Of a stretch of 64,000 nucleotides of DNA, positions 53,640 to 63,665 are shown piece by piece (the stretch's first letter is position 1; the number at the start of each line of letters is the position of its first letter). Below the pieces are notes generated by a model. That model did not search any database. It was given only the letters and a program-made list of their open reading frames with translations, and was not told the DNA's origin. Origin of the DNA: a bacterium (GTDB lineage: Bacteria > Cyanobacteriota > Vampirovibrionia > Gastranaerophilales > Gastranaerophilaceae); assembly GCA_017470815.1 (NCBI GenBank), contig JAFUXT010000007.1, forward strand, positions 40,021-104,020, in the 5' to 3' direction. A program made the translations under genes and the position numbers.

Positions 53640-54048
53640 ATAATAAACTATTTTCCCATAAAATTTAATCGTTCAATGGATGGATAAATGAAGTAAAAAG
53701 AAAAAAAATTTCTTATTGCTTGTTTAAGAATCTCGTTCCCGATTAAGTAAATTCATAATAGAATAAATTTTGAATTTTGACCAATGTTTTTTTTAACTCA
53801 TGCCAAAGTTTTTACAATTATTTTTTGTAAAAATCTTAAAATTAAGAGTTTGAGGAAGTTTGCACAATTATCAATTTCCAAAGAAAAATTTACAATAAAT
53901 TTGTAAAAAAAGGTTAAAATACTCTTGCACAACTCGGAACATGAGAACACAGTTGAATTTTCCCCCATGCCTGAATTGTGAAGATTTTTTAATAATTGCC
54001 AATGGTATTTTTTTTTATTATCATGAACAAAAAAAGGGACGGGGAATT
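53640..54048. other. Non-coding stretch between cobO and thyX
   Basis: A+T-rich, with homopolymer runs. No repeat copy, RNA gene or clear inverted repeat is seen. A TAAAAT box lies near 53914-53919, but a matching -35 is not convincing. An open frame from 53941 runs into thyX without a ribosome site. Confidence 0.4.
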
Positions 54049-54768
54049 ATGGAAGAAAGAAACAATAAACCGATTGTAAAACTTATATCAAAACCAAAAG
54101 ACATGCTTCGTACTGTTTATACGGCGTGCAGAACTTGTTACAGTGCTGATACACCGATAAATATTTATGAAAATTCGACAGACGAAGAAAAAATGTTAAA
54201 ACTTATTAAAAATGTTGTTGCATCAGGACACCATTCAACAATAGAGCATATTCAGGTTAGTTTTGCAATATCAAATGTTTCAAGAGCATGCACTCATCAA
54301 CTTGTGCGTCATCGTTTGATGTCGTTCTCTCAAAAATCTCAAAGATATGTTCAGGAAAAAGGGCAGTTTGATTTTATTATTCCGCCTACTATTGATAAAA
54401 ATCCCGAACTAAAAGAAAAATTTATTTCATTTATGGGCGAAATTTCAAGTAAATATCAGGAATTTGTAGATGCCGGGATTCCGGCGGAAGATGCCAGATT
54501 TGTTCTTCCAAATGCCACTTCATCTTCTCTTGTTGCGAGTTTAAATTTGAGAGAACTTATTCACCTTGCACAGTTGAGACTTTGCACAAGAGCGCAATAT
54601 GAAATCAGAATGATGGTTAAAGCAATGTGTGATGAAATTACAAAAGAAGAACCATGGCTTAAAGAATATTTAGTCCCAAAATGTGAATTTAACGGTTTTT
54701 GTGACGAACACAAATCCTGTGGAAGAAAAATTACAAAATCAGAACTCTTTGAAAAAGCAGGGATATAA
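54049..54768 (+). CDS. thyX: Flavin-dependent thymidylate synthase
   Basis: A 239-residue ThyX. The hallmark RHR-x7-S motif appears as RHRLMSFSQKSQRY. ASGHHSTIEHIQVSFAI and the C-terminal LRLCTRAQYEIRMMVKAM match the dUMP/FAD site. It makes dTMP with FADH2 and methylene-tetrahydrofolate, common in anaerobes. ATG 54049 (GGGGAA upstream) is chosen over ATG 53941 since residues encoded before it are not conserved. The C-terminal KCEFNGFCDEHKSCGRKI adds three cysteines not needed for catalysis. Confidence 0.93.
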   Translation: MEERNNKPIVKLISKPKDMLRTVYTACRTCYSADTPINIYENSTDEEKMLKLIKNVVASGHHSTIEHIQVSFAISNVSRACTHQLVRHRLMSFSQKSQRYVQEKGQFDFIIPPTIDKNPELKEKFISFMGEISSKYQEFVDAGIPAEDARFVLPNATSSSLVASLNLRELIHLAQLRLCTRAQYEIRMMVKAMCDEITKEEPWLKEYLVPKCEFNGFCDEHKSCGRKITKSELFEKAGI

Positions 54769-54817
54769 TTTGCAAGTTTGGAGTTTGTCTGTTTGAAGTT
54801 ATTTACAGATATTATTT

Positions 54818-54887
54818 TCCCTCGACCATTGGGAGAGGGTGGAATTTCAAAACGAGTTACGAGTTTTAGAAATTCGGGTGAGGGTTG
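54818..54887. repeat. Family B palindromic element directly before dtd
   Basis: CCCTCGACCATTGGGAGAGGG, inner AAACGAGTTACGAGTTT-type hairpin, and GGGTGAGGG at its end. The last block lies 4 nt before ATG 54889 and is its only ribosome-site-like sequence. Confidence 0.75.
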
Positions 54888-54888
54888 C

Positions 54889-55326
54889 ATGAAAGCATTA
54901 ATACAAAGAGTAAAAAGAGCATCAGTCACAATAGAGGGGAAATTATTTTCTTCAATTGATAATGGATTGCTTGTATTTTTGGGGGTACAAAAAGGCGACA
55001 CAAAGGAAAATGCCGATAAACTTTCCCAAAAACTTGTCAATCTGCGCATTTTTGAAGACGAAGAGGAAAAAATGAACCTGTCACTAAAAGATGTAGGTGG
55101 ACAGATGCTTGTGGTTTCGCAGTTTACCCTATGCGGAGACTGTAAAAAAGGAACAAGACCAAGTTTTGACAACGCAGAACTACCTGACAAAGCAAACGAA
55201 CTTTATGAATATTTTGTAACACAAATAAAAAATCTTGGAATTAAAACTCAGACAGGCAGTTTTGGTGCAATGATGGATGTTGAACTCATAAATGACGGAC
55301 CCGTTACATTTATGGTAGAAAAGTAA
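54889..55326 (+). CDS. dtd: D-aminoacyl-tRNA deacylase
   Basis: A 145-residue Dtd that hydrolyses D-amino acids (and Gly-tRNA(Ala)) from tRNAs. The N-terminus [18 protein letters not shown] is canonical. Active-site motifs SQFTL and NDGPVTF (cross-subunit Gly-cisPro) and KKGTRPSF are intact. ATG 54889 is fixed by homology; the open frame upstream (from 54778) translates only the repeat. Confidence 0.95.
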   Translation: MKALIQRVKRASVTIEGKLFSSIDNGLLVFLGVQKGDTKENADKLSQKLVNLRIFEDEEEKMNLSLKDVGGQMLVVSQFTLCGDCKKGTRPSFDNAELPDKANELYEYFVTQIKNLGIKTQTGSFGAMMDVELINDGPVTFMVEK

Positions 55327-55422
55327 AAACAATTACTACATTCTTTGTACGGACAAAGAAATCAGTAACAAGCATATATCTCTTATTAATACTTTTACCT
55401 GCATAATAAAGTAAAAGATAAA

Positions 55423-56244
55423 TTATTTTTCTCTTGCAGTGCCGGTTTCATACCCCGGAACCAACAGAGCAAGCGGAATTACTCTGCCTAATTTTGTCCC
55501 AAATTCAGAACCGCTGTTTACCATAGAAATTGACATACACAAATCATCAACATGAGGGGCGAAATCTGTTGCCTTTATTCCTCTTTCAACTTTCTTATTG
55601 TAAAGTTTTTCGTTTATCTCATTAGAAACTTTATTCCCCGCAATAATGCCGACTGCAAGAGAACCAAGTGTAGCAACAGCATTTGGAATATTTTCGCTTA
55701 TTTTATTTACAATTTTTGCAAATGTGTTCTCTTTGTCAATTTTAGGCATAAGTTTTTGCAAAGTACTCTCGTAGTGTTTAAATACTTTTGCGCCTGCCCA
55801 AACACAAGTAATCGGTACTATTACATCGCCCAACAACTGACTCAATACTTCACGCTTTTTGGCTTTTATATTATCCTTATCAACCAAAGCCCCACCTGCA
55901 AAACCGCCTGCGACAGAACCGGTAGCGATAGAAATTATTTTTGCGGGATCATCATATTCCAAAACTTTATCTGCTGGTTTAAATTTTAATAATGCCCAAT
56001 CCCTTATCGGAGTCTTTAATATTTTTGCCGGATTTAAACTAAAACCTGCCCTCTTACTCCAAAAAGCGAGCGGCAACGCCATTCCTAAAGCAGAAGTTGC
56101 CAAAACGGTAGCCTTTTGTTTTGGAGTTAAATCTGAATGTTCAAGGTATGAGTGCGTAAAACTTGATGACCCTGAATTAACACTTAAAGGTGCATTATTC
56201 AGGTAATATTTCTTGTTGTCTGCAAACGAAATTTTATTAATCAT
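55423..56244 (-). CDS. Unknown 273-aa membrane-associated protein
   Basis: Unrecognised. ATG 56244 has AAAGGTG upstream and a TATAAT further back with a normal leader. The N-terminus MINKISFADNKKYYLNNAPL is similar to the start of the next minus-strand gene upstream (MINKISAYCSALKG). Hydrophobic segments occur at about residues 45-62, 104-122, 135-152 and 192-208 (AVATLGSLAVGIIAGNKV), so it is probably membrane embedded. Gly/Ala-rich helices dominate. Confidence 0.62.
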   Translation of the reverse strand: MINKISFADNKKYYLNNAPLSVNSGSSSFTHSYLEHSDLTPKQKATVLATSALGMALPLAFWSKRAGFSLNPAKILKTPIRDWALLKFKPADKVLEYDDPAKIISIATGSVAGGFAGGALVDKDNIKAKKREVLSQLLGDVIVPITCVWAGAKVFKHYESTLQKLMPKIDKENTFAKIVNKISENIPNAVATLGSLAVGIIAGNKVSNEINEKLYNKKVERGIKATDFAPHVDDLCMSISMVNSGSEFGTKLGRVIPLALLVPGYETGTAREK

Positions 56245-56335
56245 TACACATTCACCTTTACGCTTTCATTATAACAAAAAACCGTAAAAGAAAATATTGC
56301 CTAAATTTAGTGTTAAGTAAATATTTGTTAAGAAA

Positions 56336-56572
56336 TTACATTTTAAAGGTCAGCATTTTACCTATTGAATTCCAATCAAAACGGCTTTTTGATGCTTTTA
56401 CTTTTTGTTTTTTACCTAATACGAATTTATCATAGTCTGCATCAAATTTAGGAAACATTTCTCCAAAAATATTTTTTACACCTGCATAAGAATTTTTTAA
56501 GCTATTTGAAATTTCTGTAGTAAGCCTTGTTCCTTTTAATGCCGAACAATATGCACTAATTTTATTAATCAT
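56336..56572 (-). CDS. Unknown 78-aa basic protein
   Basis: Unrecognised small protein starting MINKISAYCSALKGTRL, very Lys-rich toward the C-terminus. It lies 43 nt after infB on the same strand. No strong ribosome site; no membrane segment. The MINKIS start is shared with the following gene (55423-56244). Confidence 0.5.
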   Translation of the reverse strand: MINKISAYCSALKGTRLTTEISNSLKNSYAGVKNIFGEMFPKFDADYDKFVLGKKQKVKASKSRFDWNSIGKMLTFKM

Positions 56573-56615
56573 ATTATTTAGATTTCCTATCCAAGATTAT
56601 TATTGTAATAAATGT

Positions 56616-59096
56616 TTATAAAGATGTTCTTTCGATTTCTTCCGTGGTAGATACCTGAATTATATCGCCTTCCTGCAAGTCATTAAATTTGCCGAAAGAA
56701 ATACCACATTCAAAGCCTTGTGCAACTTCTTTAACATCATCTTTAAATCGTTTAAGTTGTTCAATTGCGCCTTTGTATATTTCTTTTCCGTCACGAATAA
56801 TAATTGCATCTTTATCACGGACGATTTTACCCTCAAGAACGTAGCAGCCTGCAATTTTTCCGGTTTTACCGATATTAAATACTTGTCTGACTTCCGCTTT
56901 ACCAAGTTCAACTTCTTTAATTTCAGGGTCAAGAAGTGACAACAATGTTTTTTCAATATCTTCAAGCAACTGATAAATAATATCATATTTTTTAATTGTA
57001 ACTTTTTCTCTTTCGGCAGCCGCAAGAGCATTAGCATCTTCTTTTACAGTGAAGCCCAAAATCAAAGCATTTGAAGCGGCAGCAAGCATAACATCGGCTT
57101 CTGAAATATCTCCGACCCCAACATGAATAATTTTTGTTGAAATCTCTTTTGACTCAACCTGTGCAATAGCCTGTGATACGGCTTCAGCCGAACCGTTTGT
57201 GTTAGCCTTAATAATAAGATTAAGTTGAGGAATTGCATCATCACCTGCAACGGCTTCTTTTCTGATATGAGCAGGAAGCATTGCTTCTAATCTCTTATCT
57301 CTTGCCTTTTCCTGTCTTTCAGCAGTTATGGCTTTCATTTCTTTTTCGTTTTTAACAACCATAAATCTGTCACCTGCCTGAGGAACTTCAGATAAACCTA
57401 AAATCTCAACAGGGGTAGATGGTTCCGCTTTTTGAATTCTTTCTCCGCTATCGGATAACAACGCACGAACACGACCGCATGCCGTACCAACGACAATGCA
57501 ATTGCCTGCTCTTAATGTTCCGTTTTGTACCAAAAGTGTTGCAACAGGACCTTTACCTTTGTCTAAATTCGCTTCAATTACAACACCTGTTGCTTCCGCT
57601 TTAGGATTCGCTTTAAGGTCTTGAACATCAGCCACAAGCAAAATATACTCCAAAAGTTCATCAATACCGGTACCTTGCAATGCAGAAACTTTTACAACAA
57701 TTGTATCTCCGCCCCAATCTTCAGGAACAAGTCCGTGTTCGGTTAATTGCTGCAATACTCTGTCAGGATTTGCTCCCGGTTTATCAATTTTGTTTACCGC
57801 AACGATAACAGGAATTTCTGCTGCTTTGGCATGGTTAATCGCTTCAATGGTTTGAGGCATTATACCGTCATCAGCCGCAACAACAAGAATTGCAATATCG
57901 GTTGCCTGCGCACCTCTTGCACGCATTTCGGTAAACGCTTCGTGCCCCGGAGTATCCAGGAATACAATTTTTTTATCGTTGTTATTACCCAAATATACTG
58001 TGTAAGCACCGATAGATTGCGTGATTCCGCCGACTTCTGTTGCGACAATTTTGTGTTTTGATGCACGAATACTATCTAACAAGGTTGTTTTACCGTGGTC
58101 AACATGCCCCATAATACTTATAACAGGAGCGCGTTTTTTAAGTAATTTTTTATCCACATTTGCAAGCGCATTCTTTTCTTCTTCTTTTTTGAGTTCTTCT
58201 TCTACATAAGCATCCAAATCTTCATCAAGAACCTCAAGTTCATATTCGGCACAAACTTTTTTGATAACATCAACATCAATAAGTTGATTAACAGTCGCCA
58301 TAACCCCGTTCATCATTAGGAATTTGACAATATCAGCCGGAGTTTTTTTAATTTTTTCAGATAATTCCGCAATCGTCATAGCCTGATTAACGACTATTTG
58401 TCTGACTTCTTCTATTTCTTCTGTTTTTTGGGTTCTTTTTTTGTGGTGTTGAGCGGCAGCCTTTTCAAGAGAAATCATTTCCTGTTCTTCTTTTTTAGAG
58501 TTAAAGCCTTTGTCTTTTTTCTTGCCGGAATTTTTACTCCCGCCAAATTTACCGCTCCCGCCGCTTTTATTTTCATAAATATCCTGTGATATAATTCTGC
58601 GTTCAATCGGTTTTTTGTTGCCGAAATCTTTGTTTCCTGACTTTTCTCCGTCACGTTTCGGCGGGAATTTTCCATCTTTATTAAATTTTTTCGGTCTGTC
58701 GCCGTCAGGTTTTTCAGATTTTCCTACTACCTGAACGGCAGGTTTTGGAGCAGAACGACGGACTATCTCTATTTTAGGTCTTTGAACTTTTTCAATGACA
58801 GGTTTTTCTATTGCTTTTTTTAATTCTTCTTTACGTTCTTTTGCTTCTTCTTTTGCTGCAACCTTTGCGGCTTCTTTTTCTTCAACTTTTGCTTTTTTTA
58901 CTACAAAGGCTTTTGGCTTTGCTTTTACAGCACCATTGTCCATAAAATCTTTAAGACGTTTAATCTGCTCAGGTGTTACTGTACTTGAATGAGTTTTACC
59001 TTTAATCCCCATAGATTCTAATTTCTCAAGAACTTCTTTGCTTGTTTTACCAAGTTCTTTTGCTAATTCACTTATTCTCTTTGTTTCGTAACTCAT
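56616..59096 (-). CDS. infB: Translation initiation factor IF-2
   Basis: An 826-residue IF-2. N-terminal IF2-N helix bundle ([20 protein letters not shown]), a long charged Lys/Glu/Ala-rich linker, a second IF2-N, then the G domain (GHVDHGKTT near residue 328, [18 protein letters not shown]), EF-Tu-like domain 2 and the C-terminal initiator-tRNA domain. The start lies inside ylxR (29-nt overlap), so it is coupled. NusA and RimP, the usual upstream partners, are not here. Confidence 0.96.
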   Translation of the reverse strand: MSYETKRISELAKELGKTSKEVLEKLESMGIKGKTHSSTVTPEQIKRLKDFMDNGAVKAKPKAFVVKKAKVEEKEAAKVAAKEEAKERKEELKKAIEKPVIEKVQRPKIEIVRRSAPKPAVQVVGKSEKPDGDRPKKFNKDGKFPPKRDGEKSGNKDFGNKKPIERRIISQDIYENKSGGSGKFGGSKNSGKKKDKGFNSKKEEQEMISLEKAAAQHHKKRTQKTEEIEEVRQIVVNQAMTIAELSEKIKKTPADIVKFLMMNGVMATVNQLIDVDVIKKVCAEYELEVLDEDLDAYVEEELKKEEEKNALANVDKKLLKKRAPVISIMGHVDHGKTTLLDSIRASKHKIVATEVGGITQSIGAYTVYLGNNNDKKIVFLDTPGHEAFTEMRARGAQATDIAILVVAADDGIMPQTIEAINHAKAAEIPVIVAVNKIDKPGANPDRVLQQLTEHGLVPEDWGGDTIVVKVSALQGTGIDELLEYILLVADVQDLKANPKAEATGVVIEANLDKGKGPVATLLVQNGTLRAGNCIVVGTACGRVRALLSDSGERIQKAEPSTPVEILGLSEVPQAGDRFMVVKNEKEMKAITAERQEKARDKRLEAMLPAHIRKEAVAGDDAIPQLNLIIKANTNGSAEAVSQAIAQVESKEISTKIIHVGVGDISEADVMLAAASNALILGFTVKEDANALAAAEREKVTIKKYDIIYQLLEDIEKTLLSLLDPEIKEVELGKAEVRQVFNIGKTGKIAGCYVLEGKIVRDKDAIIIRDGKEIYKGAIEQLKRFKDDVKEVAQGFECGISFGKFNDLQEGDIIQVSTTEEIERTSL

Positions 59097-59325
59097 TCAG
59101 TACTTGTCCTTTCAATTCCTCGGGTATAGCGGTTTTCAGGAATTTTGCCAACTTATTTTTCTTAAAAGCCGATTCTATACAAGAATTATTATAGCAAAGA
59201 TATGCAGATCTGCCAAATGTAAACGAATTTGGATTTACAATAACCCCTTGCGCAGAGTTTGTAATCTTAATCAAATCTTTTCTGTCTTTAGTTTGCCAAC
59301 AACCGGCACATCGTCTTTCTGTCAT
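59068..59325 (-). CDS. YlxR/RnpM family protein (DUF448)
   Basis: An 85-residue YlxR-type small RNA-binding protein. Family signature RRCAGCWQTKDRKDLIKI and the GRSAYLCYNNSCIESAFKKN segment. In B. subtilis YlxR (RnpM) binds RNase P RNA. It overlaps infB by 29 nt. Normally preceded by nusA; here only a palindromic repeat and prfA lie upstream. Confidence 0.88.
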   Translation of the reverse strand: MTERRCAGCWQTKDRKDLIKITNSAQGVIVNPNSFTFGRSAYLCYNNSCIESAFKKNKLAKFLKTAIPEELKGQVLNELRNKENK

Positions 59326-59337
59326 AATTATTTTATT

Positions 59338-59406
59338 GGAGATTCTTCACTTTTGTCATTCTGAGGCATTAAGCCAAAGAATCTCCTTATTTTTGCTCAG
59401 AATGAC
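59338..59406. repeat. Diverged family A palindrome between prfA and ylxR
   Basis: GGAGATTCTT pairs with AAGAATCTCC, and GTCATTCTGAG (59355) pairs with CTCAGAATGAC (to 59406). Confidence 0.65.
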
Positions 59407-59413
59407 ATTCTTT

Positions 59414-60496
59414 TTAGTTTTGCTGTGCAAGTTTTTCCAATTTTAATTTTTGGTCATATTCAATAAGCATATTGATAAGTTCATCCAAATCACCATCAAT
59501 AACAGTCCAGACATTAAGATTATGGTTTAATCTGTGGTCTGTAAGACGACCTTGCGGGAAATTGTATGTTCTTATACGCTCGGAGCGGTCACCTGTTCCA
59601 ACCTGACTGCGGCGTAAGTCAGTAATTTCCTGCATCTGCTTTTGGACTTCCATATCATAAAGTTTTGAACGCAAAATCTGCATTGCACGTTCTTTGTTTT
59701 GAAGTTGTGAACGTTCTTCGGTACAGAAAATCATTATGCCTGTCGGTTTGTGAAAAAGTCTTGCAGCGGTTTCAACTTTGTTTACATTTTGTCCGCCTGC
59801 GCCGCCTGAACGGGCAGTTGACATTTCAATATCTTCAGGTCTGATTTCGATTTCTACATCATCAACTTCAGGCATAACGGCAACCGTAGCGGTTGAAGTA
59901 TGAACTCTGCCCTGAGATTCGGTTTCAGGCACTCTTTGTACCCGGTGAACACCTGATTCATATTTAAGTTTGGAATATACCGCATCACCCTGAATTGATA
60001 TAATAATTTCCGAATATCCGCCTGCTTCACATTCGGTTTTTGACAAAATTTGGGTTTTCCAACCCTGTTTATCGGCAAATTTTAAATACATTCTTGCCAA
60101 ATCACCTGCAAAAATGTTTGCTTCATCTCCGCCTGCTCCGCCTCTGATTTCAAGCATAATATCTTTATCATCCATAGGGTCTTTTGGAAGCAATAAGCGT
60201 TTCATTCTTTCTTCATATTCAGGAAGTTTTGCTTCATTTTCTTCAATATCCGCCTTTAACATTGTGCGCATATCTTCGTCTTTTTCTTCCTGTAAAAGTT
60301 GTTTATCATCTTCAATGGCATCAGTTGCTTTTTTCCATTCATAATAAAGTTCAACAGTTTCTTCCATTGATTTTCTTTGTTTTGATAAATCTCTGAATTT
60401 ATTATAATCCTGTATAACCTCAGGATTAGACAAGGTTTCGCCTAATTCTTTATATCTTTGCTCTATTTGCAATATTTTATCTAACATATCTTTCAT
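59414..60496 (-). CDS. prfA: Peptide chain release factor 1
   Basis: A 360-residue class I release factor reading UAA/UAG. GGQ motif in [15 protein letters not shown], codon-recognition domain with [13 protein letters not shown], and the [23 protein letters not shown] stretch. RF1 rather than RF2 because there is no programmed frameshift and the SPF/PxT region is of RF1 type. ATG 60496 lies 6 nt from a -10 box (TATCTT) with TTTACA 17 bp upstream. Confidence 0.95.
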   Translation of the reverse strand: MKDMLDKILQIEQRYKELGETLSNPEVIQDYNKFRDLSKQRKSMEETVELYYEWKKATDAIEDDKQLLQEEKDEDMRTMLKADIEENEAKLPEYEERMKRLLLPKDPMDDKDIMLEIRGGAGGDEANIFAGDLARMYLKFADKQGWKTQILSKTECEAGGYSEIIISIQGDAVYSKLKYESGVHRVQRVPETESQGRVHTSTATVAVMPEVDDVEIEIRPEDIEMSTARSGGAGGQNVNKVETAARLFHKPTGIMIFCTEERSQLQNKERAMQILRSKLYDMEVQKQMQEITDLRRSQVGTGDRSERIRTYNFPQGRLTDHRLNHNLNVWTVIDGDLDELINMLIEYDQKLKLEKLAQQN

Positions 60497-60502
60497 AATT
60501 CA

Positions 60503-60531
60503 AAGATAGCAAGAACATAGAAGAATGTAAA
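60503..60531 (-). promoter_or_regulatory. Leaderless-type promoter of prfA
   Basis: Minus strand: TTTACA (60531-60526), 17-bp spacer ending TGC, TATCTT (60508-60503), 6 nt, ATG 60496. Confidence 0.7.
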
Positions 60532-60537
60532 CCTAAA

Positions 60538-61335
60538 TTAATGAATATTCACTCCGTCTTTAGACAAAATTTTGTTTTTCAGATTTTTCATACCTGCGCC
60601 ATAGAAGTATTTTAACTGTTCGGGGAAGTTCTGTCCGACATCAAGCAGATACATATCATGGACAATAAAATTCAAAAGCAAATAAACTACATCAATATTT
60701 TTTGTCCATGTTGCACTACATTCAATTTTTCCAAATAAACATTCCTGAATATCAGACAGAATATAAATCAGACGACTGCCTGAGTTGTGCACTATTTCTT
60801 TGGCACCTGCATGCTGATATACAAGTCCGAAATTTGTTGTAAACTCGCCAAGCGCAACAATTTTTACATCAACATCTCTGTCGTAAGCCGCCCTTAACTC
60901 TTTTTCAACATGCTTAAAATCTTCTTTCCATATTTCTATATAAATGGATTTTTTGGCATTTTTAATAATTTCTTTGAGTTTAACTAAAATATTTTCGTAC
61001 CCAGAAATGTTGTGCAAAGGCTCGTTATAATCTTCTTTTACATCAGGAAGTTTTTTTTCAAGATATTCTATTGTTGAATTGATTTTGCGTTTAAACCTTT
61101 GAGTCAGTTCCTTTGGGGCAATCGGGGAATACTTTTGTGGCTTGTCATCACTTGCAATAACAATTTTTTCATTTGCAAGAGATTTTAGTGCATCATAGGC
61201 TCTTGATTGAGGAATATCAGCAAGTTGAGAGACCTCATAACCGGTTGCAGGATATTTTTTTAACAGAGCAATATAAGTTTTTGCTTCGTAAGAATTAAAT
61301 CCTAAACTTTTTAATTTCTCAACAACATTTTCCAT
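60538..61335 (-). CDS. TrmB-family transcriptional regulator
   Basis: A 265-residue TrmB-type regulator. N-terminal winged helix (FNSYEAKTYIALLKKYPATG; VSQLADIPQSRAYDALKSL), a coiled-coil dimerisation segment, and a C-terminal sugar-sensing-like domain with phospholipase-D-like fold (KSIYIEIWKEDF; GSRLIYILSDIQECLFG). TrmB proteins control sugar uptake, and a sugar-ABC permease gene lies about 1.2 kb away on the other strand. ATG 61335 is 6 nt from a -10 with a -35 at 17 bp. Confidence 0.88.
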   Translation of the reverse strand: MENVVEKLKSLGFNSYEAKTYIALLKKYPATGYEVSQLADIPQSRAYDALKSLANEKIVIASDDKPQKYSPIAPKELTQRFKRKINSTIEYLEKKLPDVKEDYNEPLHNISGYENILVKLKEIIKNAKKSIYIEIWKEDFKHVEKELRAAYDRDVDVKIVALGEFTTNFGLVYQHAGAKEIVHNSGSRLIYILSDIQECLFGKIECSATWTKNIDVVYLLLNFIVHDMYLLDVGQNFPEQLKYFYGAGMKNLKNKILSKDGVNIH

Positions 61336-61341
61336 AATGCG

Positions 61342-61370
61342 ATTTTATCAAATTTACCTGTATGTTTCAA
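61342..61370 (-). promoter_or_regulatory. Leaderless-type promoter of TrmB-like gene
   Basis: Minus strand: TTGAAA (61370-61365), 17-bp spacer ending TGA, TAAAAT (61347-61342), 6 nt, ATG 61335. Confidence 0.78.
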
Positions 61371-61443
61371 GTAAATTTCAGATATATAAAACCTATCTCT
61401 CCTGTTTTTTCATGTCATTGTTGTACATGTCAAGCAATGACAA

Positions 61444-62103
61444 TTAATAATCCATCTTCCAATTGTTATCAACCAAGGCTCCATAACACCAATGTATTGT
61501 TGAATTTGCAGTTCCTGTTTTACAGTTTTTTATTTTTGTATCCTTATCAGCATCTAAATTACGTACAGTACTATAATCAACCAAATACCCCTTAGAATTC
61601 AAATAAAATGCAAATAAATCTCTTCCGGCAATATTTGGCTTATCATTTCCATTTACATCAACAATTATTCTTAAGTTTCTGCTATTCATACCTAAACAAA
61701 ACATAACACCATTTTTTAATACAATAGTAGGTGCACAATTACTCCAAGTAAGGTTTTTACCACCATTTAAAGTCTTATAAGTCACTTTATCTTTTCCTGT
61801 CGCCTCGGTTTTCCAACAATCTTTGAGAGAATTTTCGGCCGTACAAATTTTTACAATACTAAAATGTCCGTCGGTTAATAATTTTGACGGTTCGCCAAAG
61901 TCTGTATCAAATAAATCACGGGTTTTGTGGGTAATCAGTTGGTCCTGCGCAAACTGTTCAATTTCGGCGGAAAAATTCTTTATCTGTGTCGCAAACAATC
62001 TGTTTTGAAAGTTATTTATCAAAATCGGTACGGTCAAAACAGCAAGAACACCGACAATAGTCAGTGCCATTAAAAGTTCAGTTAGAGTAAAACCTTTTTT
62101 CAT
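61444..62103 (-). CDS. Type IV pilin/pseudopilin
   Basis: A 219-residue pre-pilin. The class III-like leader MKKG|FTLTELLMALTIVGVL has the prepilin peptidase site and Glu5, followed by the conserved hydrophobic helix. The C-terminal domain has six or more Cys (KICTAENSLKDCW; NCAPTIV; FCLGM; NCKTGT; HWCYG) and the IIVDVNGNDKPNIAGRDLFAF motif shared with the protein at 4284-4877. GAGGTGAT precedes ATG 62103. Likely a minor pilin assembled through the PilMN/PilO machinery. Confidence 0.9.
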   Translation of the reverse strand: MKKGFTLTELLMALTIVGVLAVLTVPILINNFQNRLFATQIKNFSAEIEQFAQDQLITHKTRDLFDTDFGEPSKLLTDGHFSIVKICTAENSLKDCWKTEATGKDKVTYKTLNGGKNLTWSNCAPTIVLKNGVMFCLGMNSRNLRIIVDVNGNDKPNIAGRDLFAFYLNSKGYLVDYSTVRNLDADKDTKIKNCKTGTANSTIHWCYGALVDNNWKMDY

Positions 62104-62239
62104 ATATCACCTCTATTTACTACAACATTTAGATATTAGCAAAAATATTAAATCATGTAAATACATGTAAATAAAGGATTTTAACAATTTTTGTAGAATA
62201 TATTCGACTGATTATTTTATACCAACATTATAAAATTGA

Positions 62240-62452
62240 ATGATGGGCTTAAAAAAGATACAAAATGAATTAGGCAGACGATTAAAGGGGTTACGCATTG
62301 ATAAAGGTATAACTCAGGATGAACTTGCCTATGCTGTAAAAATATCCCGTGACCATCTGTCAAATATTGAAAACGGCAAATACCCGATAAACCTGAAAAA
62401 TTTGTATAAACTTGCCGTATTTTTTGATGTTGATATCAAGTATTTTTTGTAA
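62240..62452 (+). CDS. XRE-family HTH regulator
   Basis: A 70-residue Cro/CI-type HTH: RLKGLRIDKGITQDELAYAV, SRDHLSNIENGKYPINL, and a short C-terminal helix. ATG-ATG at 62240/62243; a TAAAAT box ends 6 nt before the second ATG. It has no partner domain, so it is probably a small repressor, perhaps of the adjacent sugar permease gene 77 nt downstream. Confidence 0.85.
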   Translation: MMGLKKIQNELGRRLKGLRIDKGITQDELAYAVKISRDHLSNIENGKYPINLKNLYKLAVFFDVDIKYFL

Positions 62453-62494
62453 TTATTTCATTGGAAATATATTATCGGAAGCAAAATTAACAAC

Positions 62495-62523
62495 TTGACC
62501 GAAAGACTTTAAAATGGGATAAT
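62495..62523 (+). promoter_or_regulatory. Leaderless-type promoter of sugar permease gene
   Basis: TTGACC (62495-62500), 17-bp spacer, GATAAT (62518-62523), 6 nt, ATG 62530. Confidence 0.78.
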
Positions 62524-62529
62524 TCAGAT

Positions 62530-63402
62530 ATGTTCAAGTATTACAGCAAATTCGCACCATATATGTTTTTACTTCCGGCAGGAATTGTACTGTTGATATT
62601 TTTCTTTTTACCGTTTTTTCAGACAATTGGATTGAGTTTTTTCAATTATTCACATAGTATTTATTCCCCTGATTTTGCCGGTATAAAAAACTATATAGAG
62701 ATTTTGCATAACCCTGTTTTTTATAAGGTTATGTGGAATACAATTTTGTATTTAGTTGTTGCAGTTCCGATTTTGGCGATTTTTCCGCTATTTTTGGCAG
62801 TTTTAATTAACCAAAAAATCAGAGGAATTACTTTATATAAAATTTTGATTTATCTGCCTGTAATTGTGTCTATTGTTGTTGCGGCAATTGCTTTTAAATG
62901 GCTTTATGCACAAGACGGAATTTTAAACTATTTTATACAATTATTACATCTTAATAAAATCGGCTGGCTGACAGACCCTAAATATGCAATTTACTCTGTA
63001 ATTATCGTTACGATTTGGAAGGGAATCGGCTATTATATGATGATATATTTGGCATCACTAATGAGCGTTCCAAAAGAACTTTATGAAGCGTGCGACATTG
63101 ACGGTGCAAACTTTTGGCAAAAGCATCTGACAGTAACAATTCCGCATTTAATGCCGACAATTGCACTTGTTACAACCATAAGTTCTATTTCGGCGATGAA
63201 AATTTTTGCTGAAATTTATGTGATGACAAAGGGCGGACCTTTAGACTCGACAAAAACTATTGTATATTATATTTATGAAAAAGCATTTGAGAATTTGGAT
63301 TTGGGCTACGCAAGCGCAATGGCAGTAATACTTCTTATTATCGTAATGATATTTTCACTTTTGAATATCTTTGTTTTTGAACGTGGGAAATATAAAATAT
63401 AA
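62530..63402 (+). CDS. Sugar ABC transporter permease, MalF/UgpA type
   Basis: A 290-residue CUT1-type permease with six hydrophobic segments. Starts with FAPYMFLLPAGIVLLIFF, typical of UgpA/LacF/MalF short forms. The EAA loop that docks the ATPase is EACDIDGANFWQKHLTVTIP. The second permease, binding protein and ATPase genes would be expected next, but the plus strand then enters repeats and the rRNA operon end, so this gene is orphaned here. Substrate not predictable. Confidence 0.9.
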   Translation: MFKYYSKFAPYMFLLPAGIVLLIFFFLPFFQTIGLSFFNYSHSIYSPDFAGIKNYIEILHNPVFYKVMWNTILYLVVAVPILAIFPLFLAVLINQKIRGITLYKILIYLPVIVSIVVAAIAFKWLYAQDGILNYFIQLLHLNKIGWLTDPKYAIYSVIIVTIWKGIGYYMMIYLASLMSVPKELYEACDIDGANFWQKHLTVTIPHLMPTIALVTTISSISAMKIFAEIYVMTKGGPLDSTKTIVYYIYEKAFENLDLGYASAMAVILLIIVMIFSLLNIFVFERGKYKI

Positions 63403-63583
63403 TTTATAGATTATAAAACTTGTCGAAAATACCTATCTCCCCTGTGGGGAGAGAAATTTTTCTTAATGAGCGAAAATTTGTAGGTCAGTCATTTGCCTGA
63501 CATTATGTATTGTGGGCAAAATGGATGAGCAACAAATAATTAAAATAAAAAACTGTAATAGACTATTCACAATTCACTTGAAT
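63403..63583. other. Non-coding stretch after sugar permease gene
   Basis: Contains a small family B hairpin (CTCCCC-TGT-GGGGAG, about 63430-63452), a GTCAG-TCATTTGC-CTGAC hairpin (about 63485-63500) and a CTATTCACAATTCACTT segment akin to 27190-27223. No gene seen. Confidence 0.5.
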
Positions 63584-63665
63584 TATTTGACTCCCTTAAT
63601 TAAAAAAAGTGAGAATTGAACCTCTGTTCTAATTCTCACTTTTCTAAATTAGGTGCTGGCAACTA
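63584..63665 (-). repeat. Duplicate of 5S 3' end plus terminator, copy A
   Basis: 82 nt nearly identical to 63803-63885. On the minus strand it reads AGTTGCCAGCACCTAATTTA, then the hairpin AAGTGAGAATT / AATTCTCACTT and a T-run. It contains only the last helix-I strand of 5S rRNA, not the gene body. Confidence 0.85.

Noticed and set aside
53605..53940. Cobalamin riboswitch upstream of cobO
   Set aside because: No B12-box-like GCCACTG core or pairing arms recognised in the minus-strand leader.
54778..54888. N-terminal extension of Dtd
   Set aside because: It translates only the family B repeat; Dtd homologues begin at MKALIQRV.
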